Source of the DNA: Dysgonamonadaceae bacterium
Lineage (GTDB): Bacteria; Bacteroidota; Bacteroidia; Bacteroidales; Azobacteroidaceae
Assembly (NCBI GenBank): GCA_031282925.1
Contig: JAITCT010000104.1
Coordinates: forward strand, 1 to 6,803
Direction: 5' to 3'
Length of the DNA stretch: 6,803 bases
Both the position numbers and the translations under genes were made by a program. Below are positions 1 through 5,906 of the stretch, piece after piece. Below the pieces are notes generated by a model that saw nothing but the letters and a program-made list of their open reading frames with translations, did no database searches and had not been told where the DNA came from. Position 1 is the first letter of the stretch, and each line of letters starts with the position of its first letter.

Positions 1-660
1 GACCAAGTCTGCCGCGTTAATCTTCACTTTCGGTTTGACCGAACCTTCAAGGGTACGCTGCCGGGGAAGCGCGGCAAAGGCTTCTTTGAGCGCTTTGTTC
101 TCCGCCCCCCGGGCAATCATGACCCCTATAACCGCTAAATTTCCCTGTTCATCTTTATGAACAAGGTGCAATTCCATAGGGAAAGACTCGCCGTCTATCT
201 TATGCTCGCCCGGAGCATGGAAATGGAATTGCTGCAATACATAAGGCGCCGCGCCGTCAACGGTAATGTAATTGTCCCCGGCGAGCGGCGTCAGTTCAAT
301 GGTATGACCGTTGTTTTCCACTTCAAACTCAGTTTCCCTGTATGCAAATACAAGTTGACCAAGGTTATCGACCGGCACGCTAAGCGCCGTAACAATGTCA
401 ATGGGAGACTGGGATACGCCGTCTTTTGCAAGCGCATAAGCAGGGTTCAGGGTATGCCAGTACGCAGGGCAGGATTCCCCGGTATAGGTCCAGTGTCCGG
501 TTTCTTCGGCGGGCAGGGGTGGAGCCTGTACTGCCGACTGCTGTATAACGGCGCATACGAATAGCAAGAGTGGGTACAGACTCCGGGTTGACCGCGGCCA
601 CACGGATGCGCAGTAACTGAGTAATGCGGCGGCGGAATGATTGATTTGCTTTATTTTCAT
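1..660 (-). CDS. Secreted alpha-class carbonic anhydrase, 3' end cut off by the window edge
   Basis: This zinc enzyme should interconvert CO2 and bicarbonate in the periplasm or outside the cell. The frame is open from the ATG at 660 to the left edge (220 residues); bacterial family members usually have about 220-270, so the C-terminus, including the active-site Thr region, lies outside. A hydrophobic stretch at residues 28-46 (LYPLLLFVC...SAVQA) looks like a signal peptide, although about 27 residues precede it. A GTG at codon 20 would give a more ordinary signal, so the start is uncertain. Family motifs are GHWTYTGE (55-62), QSPIDI (84-89), NNGH (116-119, H119 being the likely proton shuttle), QFHFHAPGEH (144-153, zinc ligands H146 and H148) and ELHLVH (163-168, third ligand H165). 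No Shine-Dalgarno and no TAnnTTTG promoter were found upstream. It lies 291 bp behind susD on the same strand, so read-through is possible. The family call is firm; the physiological role is unknown. Confidence 0.93.
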   Translation of the reverse strand, partial: MKIKQINHSAAALLSYCASVWPRSTRSLYPLLLFVCAVIQQSAVQAPPLPAEETGHWTYTGESCPAYWHTLNPAYALAKDGVSQSPIDIVTALSVPVDNLGQLVFAYRETEFEVENNGHTIELTPLAGDNYITVDGAAPYVLQQFHFHAPGEHKIDGESFPMELHLVHKDEQGNLAVIGVMIARGAENKALKEAFAALPRQRTLEGSVKPKVKINAADLV

Positions 661-683
661 ACGTAAATAAGTATATAAGTTAT

Positions 684-731
684 GAGTAAACGAGTTGACG
701 AGTAAACAAGTAAACGAGTGAACGAATGCAC
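684..731. repeat. 8-bp tandem repeat, six units
   Basis: Six consecutive 8-bp units follow the pattern GAGTAAAC. Units 1 and 3 match exactly. Units 2, 4, 5 and 6 vary at one to three positions, and all end in AC. The array begins 24 bp upstream of the carbonic anhydrase ATG. It has no coding role that I can see and no recognised regulatory function. Confidence 0.8.
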
Positions 732-736
732 TTGTT

Positions 737-759
737 GGTGCGAGGTTCTACCTCGCGCC
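737..759. repeat. Palindrome 1 of 3 with AGGT-N3-ACCT core
   Basis: GCGAGGT at 740-746 and ACCTCGC at 750-756 are a perfect 7-bp inverted repeat around TCT. In RNA the stem can extend to 737-759 with one G-U pair. No T-run follows on either strand, so it is not a standard intrinsic terminator. Confidence 0.75.
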
Positions 760-765
760 CGTTTA

Positions 766-790
766 TTCTGACAGGTTGAACCTGTCGGGA
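766..790. repeat. Palindrome 2 of 3 with AGGT-N3-ACCT core
   Basis: GACAGGT at 770-776 and ACCTGTC at 780-786 flank TGA. Weak and wobble pairs could extend the stem to 766-790. It shares the AGGT-N3-ACCT core with the palindromes on both sides, but its outer arms differ. No T-run is adjacent. Confidence 0.75.
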
Positions 791-793
791 TAG

Positions 794-820
794 TTGCGAC
801 AAGGTAGAACCTTGCCGCAA
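794..820. repeat. Palindrome 3 of 3 with AGGT-N3-ACCT core
   Basis: The arms TTGCG (794-798) plus CAAGGT (800-805) pair with ACCTTG (809-814) plus CGCAA (816-820). There is a single A/C mismatch and the loop is AGA. It is the longest of the three stems, with 11 matched pairs. No T-run follows, so it is more likely a REP-like repeat than a terminator. Confidence 0.75.
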
Positions 821-844
821 CAAGGATTCGCACCCGCCGCAGTC

Positions 845-865
845 TTCACCATTCACCGTTTCACC
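845..865. repeat. Short TTCACC tandem repeat
   Basis: TTCACC occurs at 845-850, 852-857 and 860-865, spaced at 7 and 8 bp. A further CTTCACC lies at 874-880 inside the next repeat module. It is a small, imperfect array in the gap between susD and the carbonic anhydrase gene. Confidence 0.55.
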
Positions 866-867
866 CT

Positions 868-900
868 GGATTGCTTCACCGCTTCGCAGTTCGCAATGAC
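868..900. repeat. Possible dispersed intergenic repeat bounded by GATTGC and GCAATGAC
   Basis: The stretch opens with GGATTGCTTC and closes with TTCGCAATGAC, so its ends carry the inverted pair ATTGC / GCAAT around a GCTTCGCAG centre. From memory it resembles the 'GTCATTGCGA...GAAGCAATCC' type of dispersed intergenic sequence seen in many environmental genomes. That resemblance is recollection and was not searched. Confidence 0.45.
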
Positions 901-923
901 GCAGTGCGGCTGAATAATCCCCT

Positions 924-951
924 AATTATCAATTGTCAATTTTCAATTATT
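924..951. repeat. 7-bp tandem repeat (AATTNTC type) abutting the susD stop codon
   Basis: Four consecutive 7-bp units on the plus strand (AATTATC, then variants with GT, TT and a final ATT ending) fill 924-951. They end exactly one base before the susD stop codon at 952-954. The array lies at the end of the susD gene and has no T-run or strong hairpin, so it does not look like a terminator. Confidence 0.75.
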
Positions 952-2448
952 TCAATATCCCGGATTCTGCGGCAGTCCTTCGGGATTCAAATCCCTCTGA
1001 TCCTGCGGAATGGGATAGAGATAGTTACGCTCGGAGACGGCGCTTTTGAAAGGCACTTTACTCACCTCTTCCACCAGGATTCCCCAGCGGACAAGGTCGA
1101 ACCACCGCTTGCCTTCCTGCACAAATTCAAAGAGGCGTTCATCCTGTATGGCTTTGCGGAAACCGTTCACATCAAGTCCGCTCAAGTCTACGCCGGGTTT
1201 GGACGAAGGCTGAGTATAGGGCAGTTCGCCGAAAGCGCGGCGGCGCACCTGATTAATAGCTTCGTATGCTTCGGGCACAGGGCCGTTGTTTTCCTCGTTG
1301 AGGGCTTCGGCCAGAATCAGCAGGACTTCCGAATAACGGATAAGCGGGAAGTTGACCGGGTCGCCCGACCGTTGCTGGTACGGCTTGTTAATGTCGCTCA
1401 CATACTTGATGAAAAGCGCCCGCGGGAAAATATAAGTTCCCGCCTGTTTGAGGTAGGATACATCGCGGCGCGTATCCTTTATCACACCGTTGTCGATGAA
1501 ACGGTTATATCCGATTTCGTCGCTTGCCGGAATGTCGGCCGGTTCAGTGGGAACAGTGCCGAAATAAGACACGGAAGTCAGCGTATTTCCCGTGCTGCCG
1601 CTCGTTCCGTTTTGCCCGTTTTCAAACTGGATGGAAAAGACATGTTCCGGCCCGTTTTTCCTGTCGGGTTTGGTGAAAAGGTCGCCGAAATCATCCACCA
1701 GCCTGTATTCGTACAAATCGGCGTTTGTAATGATATCCTGCGCCGTTTCCCGCGCTTTTGTCCACTCTTTCAGGGTGAGGTAAACATTGGCCAGCAGCGC
1801 CCTGGCCGCGCCGCCGGTGGGACGTCCCCTGTCGGCGGCGGCGTAAGTGGGAGGCAAAGCCAGGGCATCGGTCAAATCGCTGATGATTTGCGCGTATATC
1901 TCATCCTTGCCGGAGCGTCCCGCCTTCAGTATTTCATTTTTCAGTTCGCCCGCTTCATGCAACACCAGCGGGGCATCACCCCAGAGGCGCACAACGTTGA
2001 AATAAAGCAAAGCGCGGATAAATTTGGCCTCGTTCGTTAAGCGTTGCCTCAAGTCCGCGTCCCCGCCGGTAATGCCGGGAATGTTGTCGATAGCGATATT
2101 TGCGCGGTTGATACCGTTGTAAATCTGTTTCCAGACAAGCGCCACGCGGTCGTTGCCCGCTTCGATGGCCAGCCTGCTGATGGACTGCACATGATAGTTG
2201 GAAGCCGAACTGCCGGCCGCAGCATAATCCGAACCCATATCCGTAAGGAAATAAAGGTTGCGCCCGTAGAGCGACTGTTCGCCCTCCGTGTAAGTAAGCG
2301 CCTGATACACGCCGGTTACCGCAGCCGTAGCATCAGCGTCGGTTTTAAAAAACTGTTGCCGGGTAATAACGCCTTCCGGCTCAAGGTCAAGCTCGTTGCA
2401 TGAAGCAAAGGCAACGGCAATAAACACGGTAGATAATATCTTTTTCAT
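952..2448 (-). CDS. SusD/RagB-family surface nutrient-binding lipoprotein
   Basis: This is the lid of a SusCD importer: an outer-membrane-anchored lipoprotein that binds nutrient (often glycan) at the cell surface and closes over its SusC partner. I chose the ATG at 2448, giving 498 residues, because it opens directly with MKKILSTVFIAVAFASC, a lipoprotein signal with predicted acylation at C17. The frame can be extended 12 codons upstream to a TTG at 2484, but that stretch is only a tandem repeat. NELDLEPE after the cysteine is acidic, as in many surface-exported Bacteroidetes lipoproteins. An N-terminal SusD-like region covers about residues 20-220. The C-terminal RagB/SusD region carries RYSEVLLILAEALN (from 371), ERLFEFVQEGKRWFDLVRWG (437-456) and the typical ending QNPGY. 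Length is normal for the family. It lies 32 bp behind susC and is surely co-transcribed. The ligand cannot be predicted. Confidence 0.96.
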   Translation of the reverse strand: MKKILSTVFIAVAFASCNELDLEPEGVITRQQFFKTDADATAAVTGVYQALTYTEGEQSLYGRNLYFLTDMGSDYAAAGSSASNYHVQSISRLAIEAGNDRVALVWKQIYNGINRANIAIDNIPGITGGDADLRQRLTNEAKFIRALLYFNVVRLWGDAPLVLHEAGELKNEILKAGRSGKDEIYAQIISDLTDALALPPTYAAADRGRPTGGAARALLANVYLTLKEWTKARETAQDIITNADLYEYRLVDDFGDLFTKPDRKNGPEHVFSIQFENGQNGTSGSTGNTLTSVSYFGTVPTEPADIPASDEIGYNRFIDNGVIKDTRRDVSYLKQAGTYIFPRALFIKYVSDINKPYQQRSGDPVNFPLIRYSEVLLILAEALNEENNGPVPEAYEAINQVRRRAFGELPYTQPSSKPGVDLSGLDVNGFRKAIQDERLFEFVQEGKRWFDLVRWGILVEEVSKVPFKSAVSERNYLYPIPQDQRDLNPEGLPQNPGY

Positions 2449-2450
2449 AT

Positions 2451-2478
2451 CGTAATTCGTAATGCGTAATTCGTAATT
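2451..2478. repeat. 7-bp tandem repeat filling the susC-susD spacer
   Basis: Four 7-bp units, AATTACG on the minus strand (three exact, one CATTACG), occupy 28 of the 32 bases between the susC stop codon and the susD ATG. They are translatable in the susD frame as RNYELRITNYD-like residues. A gene caller could therefore extend susD by 12 codons to a TTG start, but I regard that extension as wrong. No Shine-Dalgarno is present here. Confidence 0.85.
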
Positions 2479-2480
2479 TC

Positions 2481-5400
2481 TCAAAACGTTATCTCAATTC
2501 CCGCAAGCCAGCCTTTGGACGAAGGATAAACGCCGAAATCAACGCCCTGGAAAAGGCTGTTCTGTTCGTAGGTATTCGCTTCGGGGTCGTAACCGCTGTA
2601 CGCGGTGAAAGTAAGCAGATTCTGTCCGCTCGCAAACAGCCTTACCTTCTCAATGCCGGCCTGCTTCACCAGATTTCCGGGCAAGGTATATCCCAGGGAA
2701 AGGTTTTTCAGCCGCAGGTATGAAGCGTCTTCCACAAGCCGGTCGCTGACCACGGCGTTCGGCGTGTTGGTTGCACGCGGATATTCGTTCGACGGATTTT
2801 TGAGCGTCCACCGGTCGCGGAATCCCCCGGCAACATTGTCATTTGTAGTAGTAATTTCCAAATGGGAACGCAAAGCATTGTAAAGTTTGTTGCCGTAGCT
2901 GCCTTGCAGCAGGACGCCGAGGTCAAAACCTTTGCAGGAAAACGTATTGGTGAAGCCGAAAGTGAATTTGGGGTGAGCGCTTCCGAGAACAACCCTGTCG
3001 GCGTCGTTAATCACTTTATCGTCCCCGCCGTGATTCACATATTTGCGGTCTCCGGCCTGCACTCCCGTTGTCCAGCTGGGCGTCGGAACAGCCGACACAT
3101 CCTCATCCAACCGTACAATGCCGTCGGTTTCATACCCCCAGAACGTTCCCAGCGCATATCCTTCTTTTACTATCAGCGGGTTGAAACGCCCGATATTCGT
3201 GTTGGGTATGCGCGGCGTATAGGAATCCACATTGTCGCCCAGGCTTTCCACCCTGTTTTGGTTGTGGGCAACAGTCAGGGCGGTATGCCAGCGGAAAGAT
3301 TTCGCCCTTCTGCCGCTCACGACTTCGGCGTTCAGGCTGAATTCAACCCCCTTGTTTGAAACGCTGCCCACGTTTTTCAATCCCTGCGCATACCCGCTGG
3401 AAGTAGGAATGGGAACTTCAACCAGCAAGTCGGAAGTCAGTTTGTAATAAACGTCAACGATGAAACTGATGCGGTTTTTCAGCAAACTGAAATCGAAACC
3501 GGCATTATACTGCGTGGTAGTCTCCCACTTCAAATCCGAATTGGCAATATTGTCGGGAGCATAGCCGCTTGTCAGTTTCCCGCCGAAACTGTAGATTACG
3601 GACGAATACCTCGAAAGATACCGGAAGTCGCCGATTTCCTGGTTGCCGATGCTGCCGGCGCTCAGCCTGAGCTTCAGCCCGCTGACGGATTTCACATCCT
3701 TAAAGAAAGCCTCCTCGTTGATGTTCCACGACAAGCCGAGTGAAGGAAAATATCCCCACTGGAAACTCGGCGCAAACCGCGACGAACCGTCGGCGCGGAA
3801 CGAAAACGTAGCGTTATAGCGGTTTTTGTAGGAATAATCCACGCGCCCCAGCCCCGAATTGAGCGCCGAAGTAACGGCGTCGCTCGCAGCCTGCGAGGGC
3901 GAACCCCCTTCCAGGTCGTTATAGCCCGTAATGTTGTTCAAAAAATCGGTAGCGGAAGCAAGCGCACTTTCCGTATGGATGTTTTCCGCCGTATAACCGG
4001 CCAGAGCCGTCAGGTGGTGATGCTCGCCGAAAACCTTGTCGTAGGTGAATGTCCATTCCGTTTGCCACGATCGGGTCGTGTTGTTTCCCACGGAACCGAC
4101 TCCCTGCGTATTCAGTCCGCCGGATGTATATGACGGAAGGTAAAGATTCTGCCTGGCCCCGACCAGATCGGCTCCCGCATTGATTTTAGCCGTCAGTTCG
4201 GGAATGATTTTGTATTCTGCGAAGAAATTCCCGAAAGTACGGTTCACCTTCGTTTCGTTGTCCACATCCTTCAAGTCGGCAATCGCATTCCGGTTCAGGT
4301 TGTAGGTATCATCAAAATGATAGCTGCCGTCGGCATTGTAAACAGGCAATACGGGAGGCGTGGCAAGCACGCTCACAAATGCGTTGATAGCGGAATATCC
4401 TCCCGATACGTCAGGCACGCCCGTCTGCTTCGAGGAACTGACCGAAAGGTTCAGTCCCGTTTTGAAGCGTTCGTTCAGCCTGCGCTGCAAGTTTGCACGC
4501 AGGGTGTAACGCTCGAAACCGCTGTTCACGATAACGCCTTCCTGATTATAGTAACTCCCCGAAACGAGGTAGTTGGTTTTGGCGTCGCCGCCCGCAATGG
4601 ATAGCTGGTGATTTTGCGTCAGGGCTGTGCGCAAAGCGGCGTCCTGCCAGTCGTAACCTTCGCCGAAAGCGTCAATTTCGGCCTGCGTAAACGGCGTGTT
4701 GGAAGTGGACAGGCTGGGATCGGAAGCAATAATGTCGTTGCGCAGCAATGCCCATTCGCGCCCGTTGAGCAGGTCAAGTTTCTTTCCCGCCACACTCAGT
4801 CCCGCGCTTCCGGTATATTGTACGCGGTCTTTTCCCGCCCCTTTCCGGGTTGAAACAAGGATAACGCCGTTTGCGCCGCGCGAACCGTAGATAGCCGTAG
4901 CCGAAGCGTCTTTAAGAACCTCAATGGAAGCAACGTCGGAAGGATTAATCGTAGCCAGCGCATTCAGCCCCGCCCCCGAAAGGCTTATGCCGGCCGAAGT
5001 AGCCGCATTGTTGTTGTACATGATTTGCCCGTCAATAACATAGAGCGGCTCATTGCCGCCGGTGATGGAATTTCCCCCGCGGATACGGATGGACGCCGAA
5101 GCGCCGGGCTGTCCCGAACTCTGCGTAACTTGCAGGCCGGCAACAGCGCCGCTCAGCAAGTTGTCGAACGAGGTTTGCGGCTGTTCGATATTCACTTTCG
5201 GCACCGAAGCCACCAGGCCGCTGATGTCGCTGCGTTTCTGCGTGCCGTAACCAATCACAACGATTTCGTTCAACACGTTTTCCGACAGGGAAACGACAAT
5301 CGGTTCGGAGAGCCTTTCGTAAACATCAATTTCCTCTGCCCTGTACCCTGCATAAGAAATGGAAAGCGTGGCCGGCAATGAAGAAACGGACAGACTGAAT

Positions 5401-5585
5401 GCTCCGTCAATATCGCTCACCGTACCTGTTTGAAGACCCACAACCACAATATTTGCGCCGATAACGGGTTCGTTGCTGTGCCGGTCAATCACTTTTCCGC
5501 TGATTTTCACATCATTTTCCTGTGCATAACCGAAAAATGGGAAGAAAATAGCGATTAATAACAAAAAATGTAGTACTTTTGCCAT
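2481..5585 (-). CDS. SusC/RagA-family TonB-dependent outer-membrane transporter
   Basis: This 1034-residue protein should be the 22-strand barrel that imports the nutrient captured by the SusD lid, powered by TonB-ExbBD. Visible in order: a signal peptide at 1-21 (cleavage after GYA); a carboxypeptidase-regulatory-like domain at about 26-101 (ISGKVID, VIGANIVVVG, TVSDIDGAFSL); the conserved NEIVVIGYGTQKRSDISG segment (106-123); and the plug, with SIRIRGG (165-171), PLYVIDG (180-186) and the SusC signature from INPSDV through EVLKDASATAIYGSRGANG to VSTRKG (213-249). The barrel runs to the end and closes with a C-terminal Phe (GIEITF). No N-terminal STN domain is present, so direct FecR/sigma signalling is unlikely. 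Length and motifs are ordinary and the frame is intact. The stop codon is 32 bp before the susD start. A structured leader upstream suggests control by attenuation. The substrate is unknown. Confidence 0.97.
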   Translation of the reverse strand: MAKVLHFLLLIAIFFPFFGYAQENDVKISGKVIDRHSNEPVIGANIVVVGLQTGTVSDIDGAFSLSVSSLPATLSISYAGYRAEEIDVYERLSEPIVVSLSENVLNEIVVIGYGTQKRSDISGLVASVPKVNIEQPQTSFDNLLSGAVAGLQVTQSSGQPGASASIRIRGGNSITGGNEPLYVIDGQIMYNNNAATSAGISLSGAGLNALATINPSDVASIEVLKDASATAIYGSRGANGVILVSTRKGAGKDRVQYTGSAGLSVAGKKLDLLNGREWALLRNDIIASDPSLSTSNTPFTQAEIDAFGEGYDWQDAALRTALTQNHQLSIAGGDAKTNYLVSGSYYNQEGVIVNSGFERYTLRANLQRRLNERFKTGLNLSVSSSKQTGVPDVSGGYSAINAFVSVLATPPVLPVYNADGSYHFDDTYNLNRNAIADLKDVDNETKVNRTFGNFFAEYKIIPELTAKINAGADLVGARQNLYLPSYTSGGLNTQGVGSVGNNTTRSWQTEWTFTYDKVFGEHHHLTALAGYTAENIHTESALASATDFLNNITGYNDLEGGSPSQAASDAVTSALNSGLGRVDYSYKNRYNATFSFRADGSSRFAPSFQWGYFPSLGLSWNINEEAFFKDVKSVSGLKLRLSAGSIGNQEIGDFRYLSRYSSVIYSFGGKLTSGYAPDNIANSDLKWETTTQYNAGFDFSLLKNRISFIVDVYYKLTSDLLVEVPIPTSSGYAQGLKNVGSVSNKGVEFSLNAEVVSGRRAKSFRWHTALTVAHNQNRVESLGDNVDSYTPRIPNTNIGRFNPLIVKEGYALGTFWGYETDGIVRLDEDVSAVPTPSWTTGVQAGDRKYVNHGGDDKVINDADRVVLGSAHPKFTFGFTNTFSCKGFDLGVLLQGSYGNKLYNALRSHLEITTTNDNVAGGFRDRWTLKNPSNEYPRATNTPNAVVSDRLVEDASYLRLKNLSLGYTLPGNLVKQAGIEKVRLFASGQNLLTFTAYSGYDPEANTYEQNSLFQGVDFGVYPSSKGWLAGIEITF

Positions 5586-5609
5586 AATTTTATATTCGTT
5601 TTAATCAGG

Positions 5610-5655
5610 CGTCCTCCACTCCAATTTGCAGAACGGTAAGGAGGACGTTTTTTTT
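5610..5655 (+). terminator. Plus-strand intrinsic-terminator-like hairpin in the susC leader
   Basis: CGTCCTCC (5610-5617) and GGAGGACG (5640-5647) form a perfect 8-bp stem with a 22-nt loop, followed on the plus strand by eight Ts (5648-5655). As a terminator it would stop transcripts running antisense through susC, and no plus-strand gene explains that. Read on the minus strand, the same stem sits in the susC leader, 24 nt before the ATG and without a following T-run. Its main role could therefore be leader structure. Confidence 0.6.
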
Positions 5656-5657
5656 AC

Positions 5658-5689
5658 AAAAAAACTGTCCGGTTTCTATTCGGACAGTT
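5658..5689 (-). terminator. Minus-strand intrinsic terminator upstream of susC
   Basis: On the minus strand AACTGTCCG (5689-5681) pairs with CGGACAGTT (5671-5663), a perfect 9-bp stem with a 9-nt loop. A run of seven Ts (5664-5658) follows, partly inside the stem. This is the form of a Rho-independent terminator that would stop minus-strand transcription about 70 bp before the susC ATG. It could end read-through from the right or act as the terminator of an attenuator. Confidence 0.7.
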
Positions 5690-5702
5690 CTTCACGCATC
5701 AT
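5676..5702 (-). CDS. Possible 8-codon leader peptide MMREELSE
   Basis: On the minus strand a double ATG (5702-5697) starts an 8-codon frame reading MMREELSE and ending in TAG at 5678-5676, inside the loop of the terminator hairpin. It starts roughly 16 nt after the transcription start expected from the TACCTTTG box. An A-rich stretch, typical of Bacteroidetes translation starts, precedes it. Codons 5-8 form the terminator's left arm, so a ribosome reaching the stop codon would prevent the hairpin. The frame has no run of one amino acid that would suggest a specific sensed residue. It is too short to be supported by coding statistics and may be chance. Confidence 0.35.
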   Translation of the reverse strand: MMREELSE

Positions 5703-5724
5703 AATTGTTGTTTTATTTTCGCTG

Positions 5725-5756
5725 CAAAGGTAGGGCAGTTCGACAGTTGCCGCAAT
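5725..5756 (-). promoter_or_regulatory. Bacteroidetes-type promoter for the susC leader
   Basis: On the minus strand TACCTTTG (5732-5725) matches the Bacteroidetes -7 consensus TAnnTTTG exactly. ATTG (5756-5753) lies 20 bp upstream, a fair match to the TTTG -33 element. Transcription should start near 5720, giving a leader of about 135 nt before the susC ATG that contains both hairpins. Confidence 0.65.
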
Positions 5757-5773
5757 ACCACGTTTGCGGTATT
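5750..5773. promoter_or_regulatory. Inverted repeats overlapping the -33 box: operator candidate
   Basis: CCGCAA (5750-5755) and TTGCGG (5764-5769) form an inverted repeat with an 8-bp spacer. A second pair, AATACC (5754-5759) and GGTATT (5768-5773), interlocks with it, also with an 8-bp spacer. Both cover or flank the -33 element of the susC leader promoter, a position where a regulator could act. No binding protein is encoded in the window and the family is unknown. Confidence 0.35.
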
Positions 5774-5842
5774 TTTGCCGGTCAAAATTTGTATGGTTAT
5801 ACTTTGCACATCCTGTTTCATCAAAAATGGAAAATGATTTCA

Positions 5843-5870
5843 ACACGAAGACACGAAAGCACAAAGACAC
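5843..5870. repeat. 8-bp tandem repeat (ACACGAAG type)
   Basis: Three and a half 8-bp units cover 5843-5870: ACACGAAG, ACACGAAA, then a GCACAAAG variant and a final ACAC. Period and general form match the GAGTAAAC array near the carbonic anhydrase gene, although the sequence differs. It lies upstream of the susC promoter. Confidence 0.65.
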
Positions 5871-5906
5871 TGTTCATACCGGGTGTATTTCAAATGGTTG
5901 CGCCCC

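Larger units (their letters stand above)
5610..5720 (-). promoter_or_regulatory. Putative transcription-attenuation leader of the susCD operon
   Basis: Read on the minus strand, four segments show trp-leader-like topology. Segment 1 is 5689-5681, segment 2 is 5671-5658, segment 3 is 5655-5640 and segment 4 is 5617-5610. Pairing 1:2 makes the terminator and pairing 3:4 makes the GC-rich hairpin. Segment 2 can instead pair with segment 3: GGAC at 5670-5667 with GTCC at 5646-5643, and GTTTTTTT at 5665-5658 with AAAAAAAC at 5654-5647. That gives 12 pairs with one bulged A and a 3-nt loop. Segment 1 lies inside a short ORF, so a ribosome there would block the terminator and favour 2:3. The pairings are directly visible; regulation is inferred. 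The alternative is two back-to-back terminators whose T-runs happen to be complementary. Confidence 0.5.

Noticed and set aside
157..564. Plus-strand 135-codon open frame at the left end
   Set aside because: The opposite strand has an unbroken alpha-carbonic anhydrase with the zinc ligands in place; this frame is its shadow.
737..820. CRISPR array formed by the three palindromes
   Set aside because: There are no identical repeats of CRISPR length and no uniform spacers; only an 11-bp core pattern is shared.
871..2040. Plus-strand 389-codon open frame
   Set aside because: It is antisense to susD over nearly its whole length, has no recognisable domain, and starts in repeat DNA. It is a shadow of the susD codon pattern.
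2449..2484. Upstream extension of susD to a TTG, adding 12 residues
   Set aside because: The extension translates the AATTACG tandem repeat and would displace the lipoprotein signal from the N-terminus.
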